NCBI GenBank assembly: GCA_006738865.1
Contig: AP019701.1
Location: 1,732,001-1,796,000, forward strand
Direction: 5' to 3'
Origin: Allostella sp. ATCC 35155
GTDB taxonomy: Bacteria; Pseudomonadota; Alphaproteobacteria; ATCC43930; Allostellaceae
Length of the DNA stretch: 64,000 bases
In this document: one piece after another, positions 38,221 to 46,428 of the stretch
How positions within the stretch are numbered: position 1 is the stretch's first letter
Layout: each line of letters starts with the position of its first letter
Notes under the pieces: generated by a model
Databases searched by the model: none
Told to the model about the DNA's origin: nothing
What the model saw: only the letters and a program-made list of their open reading frames with translations
Program-made: the position numbers and the translations under genes

Positions 38221-38957
38221 GCGAGGCGCCCGTCATCCGCGTGCGCGGGCTGGTCAAGACCTTCCAGGGCGTGCGGGCGCTCGACGGCGTCGATTTCGAG
38301 GTCGCCCATGGCGAGGTCGTCGTCGTCATCGGCCAGTCGGGCTCGGGCAAGAGCACGCTGATCCGCTGCCTCAACGGCCTGGTCGAGCCGGACGCGGGCG
38401 AGGTGCTGGTCGGCGGCGAGGCGGTCGACACCCATTCCCAGGCCGACTGGCGGCGGCTGCGCCAGCGCATCGGCATGGTTTTTCAGGACTACGCGCTGTT
38501 CCCGCACCTGACCGTCACCCGCAACATCACCCTGGCGCCGGTGCGCACCGGACGGGCGACCCAGGCGGAGGCGGAGGAGCTGGCCCGCCAACTCCTCGAA
38601 CGGGTGCGCCTGCCGGAGAAGGCCGCGGCCTACCCGGCCGAGCTGTCGGGCGGCCAGCAGCAGCGCGTCGCCATCGCCCGCGCGCTCGCCATGCGGCCGG
38701 ACGCCATGCTGTTCGACGAGCCGACCTCCGCGCTCGATCCCGAGACGATCCAGGAGGTGCTCGACCTGATGCGCGAGCTGGCCCGCGACGGCATGACCAT
38801 GGTCATCGTCAGCCACGAGATGGGCTTCGCGCGCGAGGTCGCGGACCGGGTCGTCTTCATCGATCGCGGCCGCGTCGTCGAGACGGGCACCCCGGACGCG
38901 ATCTTCCGCAACGCGCGCGAGGCCCGCACCCGCGACTTCCTCGCCAAGATCCTCTAG
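38217..38957 (+). CDS. Amino-acid ABC transporter ATP-binding protein (GlnQ-like)
   Basis: 246 residues. Walker [11 protein letters not shown]-loop [13 protein letters not shown], signature [17 protein letters not shown], Walker [14 protein letters not shown] and the switch His in IVSHEMGFA are all present. Its ATG overlaps the lyase stop as ATGA, which ties expression of the transporter motor to that of the lyase. No regulatory C-terminal domain, as usual for PAAT ATPases. Completes the importer started at 34463. Confidence 0.95.
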   Translation: MSEAPVIRVRGLVKTFQGVRALDGVDFEVAHGEVVVVIGQSGSGKSTLIRCLNGLVEPDAGEVLVGGEAVDTHSQADWRRLRQRIGMVFQDYALFPHLTVTRNITLAPVRTGRATQAEAEELARQLLERVRLPEKAAAYPAELSGGQQQRVAIARALAMRPDAMLFDEPTSALDPETIQEVLDLMRELARDGMTMVIVSHEMGFAREVADRVVFIDRGRVVETGTPDAIFRNAREARTRDFLAKIL

Positions 38958-38982
38958 CCCGCCCTCCCCAAGGAGCTTCGCC

Positions 38983-40311
38983 ATGGCGGCCAGCGACGAC
39001 ATCTTCGCCCCCGGCTTCGTCGAGCGTCCCTACTGGTGGGACGCCGCCCCGCCCGAGGAGGCGCGCTCCGAGCCGCTGCCCGAGAAGACCGACGTCGCCA
39101 TCGTCGGCAGCGGCTATTGCGGCCTGTCGGCGGCGCTGGAGCTGGCGCGCAGCGGCGTGCGGGCGACGGTGCTGGAGGCGGGGCCGCTCGGCTTCGGGGC
39201 GAGCACGCGCTCGGGCGGCATGGTGTCGAGCGGCCAGAAGCTGGTCATCACCGGCGCCGTCACCGCCTTTGCGCCGCACCAGACCGAGCAGGTCTTCGAG
39301 GAATCGAAAGGCTCCTTCTCCTTCATCCAGGAGCTGATCCGCCGCGAGGGGCTGGACGCCGACTACCAGCATTGCGGCCGCTTCTTCGGCGCCTGGGCGC
39401 CCGCCCATTTCGCGACGCTCGAGCGCAATGCCGAACTGCTGCGGCGGCACACCCAGGTCGATGCCGCGACCCTGCCGGCGGCGGAGCAGCGGCGGGAGAT
39501 CGGCTCCGACCTCTATCACGGCGGCATGGTGGTGAAGGACTACGGCGCGGTTCATCCGGCCAAGTACAATCAGGCCCTGCGCAACGTCGCCCGGACGGCC
39601 GGCGCGACGCTGCACTCGCATGCCGCCGTCACCGGCATCGTCCGTGACGGCGCCCGCTACCGGGTGACGACCGCCCGCGGCACGGTCGACGCGGGCGAGG
39701 TGATGGTCGCGACCAACGGCTACACCGACAAGGCCGTGCCCTACCTGCGCCGGCGGATCATCCCGGTCGCGAGCTACATCGTCGCGACCGAACCGCTGCC
39801 GCAGGCGGTGATGGACGAGATCCTGCCGCACCGGCGGATGATGTCGGACACCAGGCGCGAGCTCAGCTATTTCCGGCCCTCGCCGGACGGCACGCGCCTC
39901 ATCTACGGCGCCCGGACCAGCCCCTGGGACAAGACGCCACGCGACATGGCCCGCGGCATCCACGCCCGCGTGCGCCAGGTCTATCCGCAGCTCGCGGGCG
40001 TCAAGCTGACCCATGCCTGGAACGGCTTCGTCGGCATGACCTTCGACCATGTGCCGCACATGGGCACCCACGACGGGGTCCATTACGCGATGGGCTGCAA
40101 CGGCAACGGCGTCGCGATGGCGACGTATCTCGGCTGGCAGACGGCGCTGAAGATCCTCGGCCGCCAGAACCGGCCCTCGATCTTCGACGGCCGGCCGTTT
40201 CCGGCCAAGCCCTACTATTCCGGCTGGCCTTGGATGGTGCCGCTGGTCAGCGGCTGGTACCACCTGACCGACGCCCTGGCGCGGCCCTCCTCGATCCTGG
40301 GCCGGGCATAG
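38983..40311 (+). CDS. FAD-dependent oxidoreductase (DAO/amine-oxidase-like, PuuB/ordL type)
   Basis: 442 residues. A short leader with PYWWDAAPPEE, typical of the gamma-glutamylputrescine-oxidase/OrdL group, precedes the FAD motif VAIVGSGYCGLSAALELARSG (GxGxxG at about 41-46) and TRSGGMVSSGQK. The DAO-fold end is TFDHVPHMGTHDGVHYAMGCNGNGVAMA. It likely oxidises a secondary or primary amine next to a carboxylate, making an imine that hydrolyses, with oxygen or a carrier as acceptor. It begins 25 bases after the ATPase and is the last gene of the cassette, which suggests it acts on the imported compound or on the lyase product. Confidence 0.87.
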   Translation: MAASDDIFAPGFVERPYWWDAAPPEEARSEPLPEKTDVAIVGSGYCGLSAALELARSGVRATVLEAGPLGFGASTRSGGMVSSGQKLVITGAVTAFAPHQTEQVFEESKGSFSFIQELIRREGLDADYQHCGRFFGAWAPAHFATLERNAELLRRHTQVDAATLPAAEQRREIGSDLYHGGMVVKDYGAVHPAKYNQALRNVARTAGATLHSHAAVTGIVRDGARYRVTTARGTVDAGEVMVATNGYTDKAVPYLRRRIIPVASYIVATEPLPQAVMDEILPHRRMMSDTRRELSYFRPSPDGTRLIYGARTSPWDKTPRDMARGIHARVRQVYPQLAGVKLTHAWNGFVGMTFDHVPHMGTHDGVHYAMGCNGNGVAMATYLGWQTALKILGRQNRPSIFDGRPFPAKPYYSGWPWMVPLVSGWYHLTDALARPSSILGRA

Positions 40312-40324
40312 AAGCCGCTACAAC

Positions 40325-40340
40325 ATTCATTCTTGCGAAT
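40325..40340 (+). promoter_or_regulatory. SqrR/BigR-type operator, ATTC-N8-GAAT
   Basis: ATTC (40325-40328), eight bases, GAAT (40337-40340) forms a perfect palindrome in an AT-rich island upstream of trxC-sqr. As I recall, ATTC-N8-GAAT is the recognition pattern described for SqrR, the persulfide-sensing ArsR-family repressor controlling sqr in Rhodobacter. The right half overlaps the candidate -35 box, as expected of a repressor site. The regulator gene itself is not in the window. Confidence 0.6.
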
Positions 40341-40361
40341 ATAAGAGATAGTTCATATATG
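40333..40361 (+). promoter_or_regulatory. Candidate promoter of the trxC-sqr operon
   Basis: TTGCGA (40333-40338), a 17-base spacer and TATATG (40356-40361), each four of six to the sigma-70 boxes, in the only AT-rich stretch of the region. It would start transcription near 40368, giving a 66-base leader to the ATG at 40434. Confidence 0.5.
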
Positions 40362-40433
40362 GGGTGACGGATCAGACGGGCGTCGGGCCGGGCAGGGTTG
40401 CCCGCGGCCGCCGCCCGGGAGGAACCGGTCGCC

Positions 40434-40877
40434 ATGGATGCCGTCCACAACGTCGTCTGCCCCCACTGCGCCGCGGTCAACCGCATCGGCTCCGGGCGCG
40501 ATCCCATGGCCGGCCGCTGCGGCGCCTGCCGCACGCCGCTGTTCGGCGGTGATCCCGTCGACGCCGGCGCCGAGATGTACGAGCGGCAGGTCGGGCGCAA
40601 CGACATTCCGGTGCTGGTCGATGTCTGGGCGCCCTGGTGCGGGCCCTGCCGCGCCATGGCCCCGGCGCTGGCGGAGGCGAGCGCCGCGCTCGAGCCCGGG
40701 GTGCGTGTCATCAAGCTCAATTCCGAGGCCGAGCCGCAGATCGCCGGACGTATCGGCATCCGTGCGGTGCCGACCATGATCCTGTCCCGCAAGGGCCGCG
40801 AGATCGCGCGCACCTCCGGCGCGATGGGTGCGCGGCAGATCGTGGACTGGGTCGCCAGTCGACTGCGCGCTGCCTGA
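40434..40877 (+). CDS. trxC: Thioredoxin 2 (zinc-binding TrxC)
   Basis: 147 residues from the ATG at 40434 (GGGAGGAA ahead). The N-terminal zinc ribbon has two C-x-x-C pairs (VVCPHCAAVN and GRCGACRTP). The thioredoxin fold follows with DVWAPWCGPCRAMAP, the catalytic WCGPC, and the cis-proline loop GIRAVPTMIL. TrxC is a general disulfide reductant. First gene of an operon with sqr, 39 bases upstream of it, where it may reduce persulfides or thiosulfonate products of sulfide oxidation (inference from context). The palindromic operator upstream fits sulfide control. Confidence 0.94.
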   Translation: MDAVHNVVCPHCAAVNRIGSGRDPMAGRCGACRTPLFGGDPVDAGAEMYERQVGRNDIPVLVDVWAPWCGPCRAMAPALAEASAALEPGVRVIKLNSEAEPQIAGRIGIRAVPTMILSRKGREIARTSGAMGARQIVDWVASRLRAA

Positions 40878-40916
40878 GCCGGGTTCCGGCAACTGGAAAT
40901 TCGGGGGGAGGCGAAG

Positions 40917-42209
40917 ATGGATCGCAGGACGTTCCTCGGGGCGGCGGGCGCGTTGGCAGTCACGCAGATGATGCCGTTGGCGGCGGCGGCGCAGATTTCC
41001 GCGGCCAAGCCGAGGATCGTGATCGCGGGCGCCGGCGCGGCCGGCCTGTCGCTGGCGTCCCGACTGCGTCGACGCATGCCGCAGGCGACGATCACGATCC
41101 TCGACGCCCGGCGGCAGCATTTCTTCCAGCCCGGCTTCACCCTGGTCGCGGCCGGCCTCTGGAGCCCTGCCGATGTCACCTTCGGCAATGCCGAGTTCCT
41201 GCCCCAGGGGGTGGAGTGGATCGCCGAGGCGGCGGCCGAGTTCGATCCGGTGGCGAACGTCGTCGTCACGACCGGGTCGCGCCGCCTGCCGTACGACTTC
41301 CTCTTCGTCGCGACCGGCCTCTTCCTCGACTACCGGGGGATCGAGGGGATGGAGGAGGGGCTGATCGGCCGCGACGGCATCGCCTCGATCTATGCCGGCC
41401 CGGAGGCCGCCGCGGCCTCCTGGCGGGCGATCGAGGCGTTCATCGACCGTGGCGGCACCGGCCTCTTCGGCCGTCCTCCGACGGAGATGAAGTGCGCCGG
41501 TGCGCCGCTCAAGATCGCGTTCATCACCGACGACCGGGCGCGGCGGCGCGGCCGGCGCGGTGCCGTCGAACTCGTCTACAACGCCCATCGCGAGGCGGTC
41601 TTCGCGGTGCGGCCGGTCGATGCGCGCGTGAAGGAACTGTTCGCCGGGCGCGGGATCGCGATCAACCCCTCCCATGTCCTGGTGGCGATCGACCCCGGCG
41701 CGCGCAAGGCGGTCTATCGCACACCGGCCGGCACCGTGACGATGGGCTACGACTTCATCCATGTGGTGCCGCCGATGCGCGCGCCCGACGCCGTCCGCAA
41801 CAGCCCGCTGCCGTGGCAGTCGGGCCCCCTGGCCGCTGACGGCTGGGTCGAGGCCGATCGGGCGACGCTGCGCCATCCGCGCTTTCCCAACGTCTTCGCG
41901 GTTGGCGACATCGCCGGGGTGCCGCGCGGCAAGACCGCCGCCAGCGTCAAGTGGCAGGTGCCGGTCGTGGTCGAGAACCTGGTGGCCGAGACGGCCGGTC
42001 GCGAGCCGACCGCCGCCTACAACGGCTATACCTCCTGCCCGATGGTGACGGGCTACGGCCGGGCCATGCTGATCGAGTTCGACTATGCGGGGGATCTGAC
42101 CCCGTCCTTCCCCTTCATCGCCCCGCTGGACGAACTCTGGATTTCGTGGGTGATCGAGGAAAAGGGGCTGAAGGGCGCCTATCGCGCCATGCTGCGCGGC
42201 CGGGCCTAG
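40917..42209 (+). CDS. sqr: Sulfide:quinone oxidoreductase, type II (mitochondrial-type), with twin-arginine leader
   Basis: 430 residues. A leader with RRTFLGAAGALAVTQ resembles a Tat signal. The FAD motif is IVIAGAGAAGLSLASRLRRR (residues 34-53). Only two cysteines exist: Cys193 in PPTEMKCAGAPLKIAF and Cys374 in YNGYTSCPMVTGYGR, both in the exact contexts of the redox pair of mitochondrial SQRDL-like enzymes. The C-terminal part (FPFIAPLDELWISW) is amphipathic and likely binds the membrane. It oxidises H2S to sulfane sulfur and passes electrons to ubiquinone. Located between trxC and a small membrane protein gene, behind a SqrR-type operator. Confidence 0.92.
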   Translation: MDRRTFLGAAGALAVTQMMPLAAAAQISAAKPRIVIAGAGAAGLSLASRLRRRMPQATITILDARRQHFFQPGFTLVAAGLWSPADVTFGNAEFLPQGVEWIAEAAAEFDPVANVVVTTGSRRLPYDFLFVATGLFLDYRGIEGMEEGLIGRDGIASIYAGPEAAAASWRAIEAFIDRGGTGLFGRPPTEMKCAGAPLKIAFITDDRARRRGRRGAVELVYNAHREAVFAVRPVDARVKELFAGRGIAINPSHVLVAIDPGARKAVYRTPAGTVTMGYDFIHVVPPMRAPDAVRNSPLPWQSGPLAADGWVEADRATLRHPRFPNVFAVGDIAGVPRGKTAASVKWQVPVVVENLVAETAGREPTAAYNGYTSCPMVTGYGRAMLIEFDYAGDLTPSFPFIAPLDELWISWVIEEKGLKGAYRAMLRGRA

Positions 42210-42219
42210 GGAGGAAGCG

Positions 42220-42588
42220 ATGCGCGATTTCGATCCGGTGGCCCTGTTCGCCATCCTGGAGGAGAGCCTGGGGGACTGGTTCTGGCCCCTGGTCGCCCTC
42301 ACCGTGGCTCTCGCCGTCGCCGTGGTCCTGGCGGCGGTCCGTCTGCGGAGGCCCGGCCGCGGCGGGCGCCGAGCGGTGGCGATGGCCATCGCAGCGGGCG
42401 CGGTGGCGGCGATCGGTTTCTTCTTTGCCGTGCCGGTCTGGACGCTGGCCGGGATCGACTCCCTGAATGGGCCCGTCGACTATCTCATGGCGGCGGCGAT
42501 GGCGCTGGTGCCGGCGGCAGTCGTAGCGGCGCTCGTCTTCATCGCGGCGGCGGCGCGCGGCCGGCGCAACGGCTTGGCCGCGTCCTGA
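42220..42588 (+). CDS. Small three-helix membrane protein of the sqr operon
   Basis: 122 residues. Three hydrophobic stretches: FWPLVALTVALAVAVVLAAV, VAMAIAAGAVAAIGFFFAVPV and DYLMAAAMALVPAAVVAALVFIAAAA, with an acidic N-terminus (MRDFDPVALFAILEESLG). No known catalytic motif, and no cysteine. Possibly a DUF5368-type protein (uncertain). Ten bases after sqr, so part of the same operon; it may anchor the dehydrogenase or transport a sulfur species, but nothing in the sequence proves that. Confidence 0.75.
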   Translation: MRDFDPVALFAILEESLGDWFWPLVALTVALAVAVVLAAVRLRRPGRGGRRAVAMAIAAGAVAAIGFFFAVPVWTLAGIDSLNGPVDYLMAAAMALVPAAVVAALVFIAAAARGRRNGLAAS

Positions 42589-42612
42589 CCCGCGGAGCGG
42601 AAGGCCGGGCCT

Positions 42613-43773
42613 CTACGCCAAGCGACCCGCGGCGGCGGCGGCGACGCGGCGAGCATCCCGTCGCTGGCCGTCGAGGAAGGCCTCGCAGACCGAGCCGCGC
42701 TGGGCGCCGAGGACGACCGGCGCCCGGCTGTAGAGCGGCGGGGCCTCGGCCCGCGGCGGCGCCGGCTCGTCCCGGAGGATGGCGGCCAGGGCGGCCAGGA
42801 ACTCGTGGTCTTCGCGCTCGGCCGTGCGCGCGCGCATGTGCCGGGCCGCGCTGCGTCCCAGCCGTTCCGCGGCTTCGGGGCGGTCGAGCAGCCACAGCAC
42901 CGCCTCGGCCATAGAGTGCGGTGTCTGGAGCGCGAGCAGCGCGCCGGCCTCGGGCAGGTCGAGCAGTGTGTTGGCGCGGTAGATTTCGACCACCGGCAGG
43001 CCGCAGGCCATCATTTCGAAGGGGATGCGCGAGGGATTGGTCGCGCTGAGGCAGAGCCCGACGCGGCTGCGCCGGTAGAGGGCGGCCAGGTCCGGCGGGG
43101 AGAGGCGCCCGAGCGCGCAGTCGCCGAGCGGCCCCGGGATCGGCTGCTCGTTGCCGAAGATGCAGATCTCGGTCCGGGGCCGCCGCTCGCGGACGATCTC
43201 CAGCGTCTGGAGCGCGGTCTTCGGGCAGCGGCGGGCCTTGTCCAGCTGGACGATGCAGGCGACGCGGTCGCTGCGGCCGACGGCCGGATCGGGATGGTAG
43301 GTCGCGGCATCGGCGCCGAAATCGATGCCGTAGGCGCTGCGGCCGTAGCGCTCGGCGAAGACGCCGCGCAGCCAGCGGCCGAGGCAGATGGTGCTGGCGC
43401 CGACGATCGGCGACACCTCCAGCCGCAGCGTGTCGTCGCCGGCCGCGCGGAAGTTGGCCTCCTGGTCCTGCAGGAACTGGGCGATCCGCGGCGCCCCCAG
43501 CGTGCCGGCGATCGGAAGACCGCTCCAGTCGGTGACCATCACGAGGTCCGCGCCGGCCGCCCCGCTCCAGCCGAAGAACACGTCGCGGCCGTCAATGCCG
43601 TACCATTCGGCGAGCGACGCCCGGTAGGCGTCCGCCTCGCCGTCGATCCAGTCCGGCAGATGGAAGGTGCAGCGATGGCCGGCCGCGGCCGCCGCCCGGG
43701 CGCGGGCGAAGACCGTCGCCTGGCCGCCCGATCCGGGGATCGGGCGATTGTGCAGCCAGGCGATCCAGGCCAT
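42613..43773 (-). CDS. Glycosyltransferase family 1/4-type (GT-B)
   Basis: 386 residues. Begins IAWLHNRPIPGSGGQATVFARA, containing a Gly-rich loop typical of GT-B donors. The second Rossmann half shows VACIVQLDKARRCPKTALQTL, ICIFGNEQP and the nucleotide-sugar site SATNPSRIPFEMMACGLPVVE (E-x7-E-like arrangement around IPFEMMACGLPVVEI). This resembles WsaF/rhamnan-type glycosyltransferases more than GT2 enzymes. The C-terminal 60 residues are Ala/Arg-rich and probably unstructured. It starts 10 bases after the alanine dehydrogenase stop, same strand, an odd metabolic partner. Donor and acceptor unknown. Confidence 0.82.
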   Translation of the reverse strand: MAWIAWLHNRPIPGSGGQATVFARARAAAAAGHRCTFHLPDWIDGEADAYRASLAEWYGIDGRDVFFGWSGAAGADLVMVTDWSGLPIAGTLGAPRIAQFLQDQEANFRAAGDDTLRLEVSPIVGASTICLGRWLRGVFAERYGRSAYGIDFGADAATYHPDPAVGRSDRVACIVQLDKARRCPKTALQTLEIVRERRPRTEICIFGNEQPIPGPLGDCALGRLSPPDLAALYRRSRVGLCLSATNPSRIPFEMMACGLPVVEIYRANTLLDLPEAGALLALQTPHSMAEAVLWLLDRPEAAERLGRSAARHMRARTAEREDHEFLAALAAILRDEPAPPRAEAPPLYSRAPVVLGAQRGSVCEAFLDGQRRDARRVAAAAAGRLA

Positions 43774-43783
43774 CGCTGGGGCG

Positions 43784-44902
43784 TCAGGCGGCGATGGCGC
43801 GGTCGGGCGGCACGAAGGCGAGGCCGAGATCGCGCGCGACGGCCGGGTGCGTCACCTTGCCGGTACAGACGTTGAGGCCGGCCAGCAGGTGCTTGTCCTC
43901 GGCGAGCGCCTGCCGGTAGCCCTTGTTGGCGAGCGCCACGACGAAGGGCAGGGTGGCGTTGTTGAGGGCGAAGGTCGAGGTGCGGGCGACCGCACCCGGC
44001 ATGTTCGTCACGCAGTAATGGACGACGCCGTCGACGACATAGGTCGGGTTGGCATGGGTCGTCGGCCGGCTCGTCTCGAAGCAGCCGCCCTGGTCGATCG
44101 AGATGTCGACCATGACTGCCCCCTTCTTCATTCCGGCGACCATCTCCCGCGTCACCAGCTTGGGCGCGGCCGCGCCCGGCACCAGCACGGCGCCGATCAC
44201 GAGGTCGGCGTCGCGGACGTGCTTCTCGATGTTGTCGACGGTCGAGAAGATGGTGTTGAGCTTGGCGCCGAACTGCAGGTCGAGGTCGTAGAGCCGGTGC
44301 AGCGACTTGTCGATGACGACGACCGACGCCTCCAGCCCCATCGCCATGCGCGCGGCATTGGTGCCGCTGACGCCGCCGCCGAGGATGACGACGCGCGCGG
44401 CCGGGACGCCCGGCACGCCGCCGAGCAGCATGCCGGCACCGCCCTGTTCCTTTTCCAGGCAGTGGGCGCCGACCTGCACCGACATGCGGCCGGCGACCTC
44501 GCTCATCGGCGCCAGCAGGGGCAGCGCGCCGCGATGGTCCGTCACCGTCTCGTAGGCGATGCCGACCGAACCCGACGCGACCAGCCCCTCGGTCAGTCCC
44601 TTGTCGGCGGCGAGGTGGAGATAGGTGAAGAGAACCTGGCCCGGCCGCAGCATCCCGACCTCGACCGGCTGCGGTTCCTTGACCTTCACGATCATGTCGG
44701 CCTCGGCGAAGACCGCGGCGGCGCTGTCGGCGATCGTGGCGCCGACCGCACGATAGTCGTCGTCGGCGAACCCGATGCCGGCGCCGGCCTGGGTCTCGAC
44801 CAGGACCGAATGGCCGTTGTGGACCAGTTCCCGCACGCTGCCCGGCACGAGGCCGACGCGGTATTCGTGGGTCTTGATCTCTTTGGGGACGCCGACGCGC
44901 AT
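43784..44902 (-). CDS. ald: Alanine dehydrogenase
   Basis: 372 residues, family length, from the ATG at 44902 with GGAGCACC as ribosome site. Visible are MRVGVPKEIKTHEYRVGLVP, the catalytic Lys/His-bearing region MIVKVKEPQP and FTYLHLAADKGLT, and the NAD site VVILGGGVSGTNAARMAMGL. Later VDISIDQGGCFETSRPTTH and the CVTNMPGAV loop are diagnostic. It interconverts L-alanine and pyruvate plus ammonia with NAD. Directly downstream of the omega-transaminase that makes alanine, it would regenerate pyruvate and drive transamination. A hairpin at 44925-44962 lies just upstream of its ribosome site. Confidence 0.95.
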   Translation of the reverse strand: MRVGVPKEIKTHEYRVGLVPGSVRELVHNGHSVLVETQAGAGIGFADDDYRAVGATIADSAAAVFAEADMIVKVKEPQPVEVGMLRPGQVLFTYLHLAADKGLTEGLVASGSVGIAYETVTDHRGALPLLAPMSEVAGRMSVQVGAHCLEKEQGGAGMLLGGVPGVPAARVVILGGGVSGTNAARMAMGLEASVVVIDKSLHRLYDLDLQFGAKLNTIFSTVDNIEKHVRDADLVIGAVLVPGAAAPKLVTREMVAGMKKGAVMVDISIDQGGCFETSRPTTHANPTYVVDGVVHYCVTNMPGAVARTSTFALNNATLPFVVALANKGYRQALAEDKHLLAGLNVCTGKVTHPAVARDLGLAFVPPDRAIAA

Positions 44903-44924
44903 GGTGGGGTGCTCCATCAGAAAC

Positions 44925-44962
44925 GGGAAGCCCCGCACCATGGCCGCGGCGCGGGGCTCCCC
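44925..44962 (-). terminator. Strong hairpin between the transaminase and ald genes
   Basis: On the minus strand a 12-bp stem forms (GGGGAGCCCCGC with GCGGGGCTTCCC, one G-U pair), loop of 14 bases, followed by CGTTTCTG. It begins 20 bases past the transaminase stop and ends 22 bases before the ald ATG, next to the GGAG ribosome site. It could be a weak terminator or an attenuating/mRNA-stabilising element reducing ald relative to the transaminase. Confidence 0.5.
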
Positions 44963-44981
44963 GAGGACGAACGGGAAGGGG

Positions 44982-46322
44982 TCAGGCCGCTTCCTTGAGG
45001 ACGTCGCCGAGGGTGCCGAAGATCTCGTCGACATGCTCCTTGCCGCAGATCAGCGGCGGCGACAGCGCGATGATGTCGGCCGTGTAGCGGATGAGGAGGC
45101 CGCGCTCGAAGCACTTGACGAAGGCGTCGTAGGCCCGCGCCGTCGGCTTGCCGGCCAGCGGGTCGAGCTCGACGGCCGCGACCAGCCCGATGTTGCGCAC
45201 GTCGATGACGTGGGGATGGTCCTTCAGGCTGTGGGCCGCATCCTCCCAGTAGCCGTGCAGTGCCGCCGACCGCTCGAACAGTTCCTCCTCGGCATAGGTG
45301 TCGAGCGTGGCGAGCGCGGCCGCGCAGGCGACCGGATGGCCGGAATAGGTATAGCCGTGGAACAGCTCGATCAGGTTCTCCGGCCCGTTCATGAAGGCGT
45401 CGTAGATGCCCTTGCGCAGGAACACCGCGCCCATCGGGATGGTGCCGTTGGTGATGCCCTTGGCGCAGGTGATCATGTCCGGGACAACGCCGAAATACTC
45501 GCTCGCGAAGCCCTTGCCGAGGCGCCCGAAGCCGGTGATGACCTCGTCGAAGATGAGCAGGATGCCGTGCTTGGAGCAGATGTCGCGCAGGCGCTTCAGA
45601 TAGCCCTGCGGCGGGATCAGCACGCCGGTCGAGCCGGCGACCGGCTCGACGATGACGGCCGCGATGGTCGAGGGGTCGTGCAGGGCGCAGAGCCGCTCCA
45701 GCTCGTCGGCGAGATGCGCGCCCCATTCCGGCTGGCCGCGGGTGAAGGCCTGCTTGGCGCGGTCATAGGTGTGCGGCAGATGGTCGACGCCCGGCAGCAG
45801 GGCGCCGAACTGCTTGCGGTTGGACGAGATGCCGCCGACCGAGATGCCGCCGAAGCCGACGCCGTGGTAGCCGCGCTCGCGCCCGATGAGGCGGGTGCGA
45901 TGGCCCTCGCCGCGGGCGCGGTGATAGGCGATCGCCATCTTGAGGGCGGTGTCGACCGCCTCGGAGCCGGAATTGGCGAAGAAGACATGGTCCAGGTCTT
46001 CCGGTGCCATCGCCGCCAGGCGCGCCGCCAGCTCGAAGGGCAGGGGATGGCCCATCTGGAAGTTCGGTGCGTAGTCGAGCTTGGCGACCTGGTCCTGCAC
46101 CGCCTTGGTGATCTTCGGCCGCGCATGGCCGGCATTCACGCACCACAGTCCGGCCGTGCCGTCGAGCACCTTGCGGCCGTCGGCGGCGACGTAATGCATA
46201 TCCTCGGCGCCCACCAGCATCCGCGGCGCCTTCTTGAACTGCCGGTTCGCGGTGAACGGCATGAAGAAGGCTTCGAGGTTGTTCGGCATCGGGGTGGCGG
46301 TCTTGGATTCGTAGCCGGCCAT
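44982..46322 (-). CDS. Class III omega-aminotransferase, beta-alanine:pyruvate type
   Basis: 446 residues. Matches the omega-amino-acid:pyruvate transaminase group: NLEAFFMPFTANRQFKKAPR at the N-terminus, GLWCVNAGHARPKI, the PLP motifs ANSGSEAVDTALKMA, GYHGVGFGG, the Asp in LIFDEVITGFGR, and the Schiff-base Lys in ITCAKGITNGTIPMG. FHGYTYSGHPVACAAAL is also typical. It moves the amino group from beta-alanine, or another terminal amine such as a polyamine breakdown product, to pyruvate. The alanine formed can be recycled by ald next door; the malonate semialdehyde is a substrate for MmsA at 32772. Exact donor is inferred from family. Confidence 0.9.
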   Translation of the reverse strand: MAGYESKTATPMPNNLEAFFMPFTANRQFKKAPRMLVGAEDMHYVAADGRKVLDGTAGLWCVNAGHARPKITKAVQDQVAKLDYAPNFQMGHPLPFELAARLAAMAPEDLDHVFFANSGSEAVDTALKMAIAYHRARGEGHRTRLIGRERGYHGVGFGGISVGGISSNRKQFGALLPGVDHLPHTYDRAKQAFTRGQPEWGAHLADELERLCALHDPSTIAAVIVEPVAGSTGVLIPPQGYLKRLRDICSKHGILLIFDEVITGFGRLGKGFASEYFGVVPDMITCAKGITNGTIPMGAVFLRKGIYDAFMNGPENLIELFHGYTYSGHPVACAAALATLDTYAEEELFERSAALHGYWEDAAHSLKDHPHVIDVRNIGLVAAVELDPLAGKPTARAYDAFVKCFERGLLIRYTADIIALSPPLICGKEHVDEIFGTLGDVLKEAA

Positions 46323-46428
46323 GGTCTGGGCGCTCCCGGAGAGGCAGTGAGATGATGTCCGGGCGCGAACCTAGCACGGCAGATCGGGCGATCGGAATGG
46401 TCCGGCGCGCTGTCGCGTGCGCACGTCC

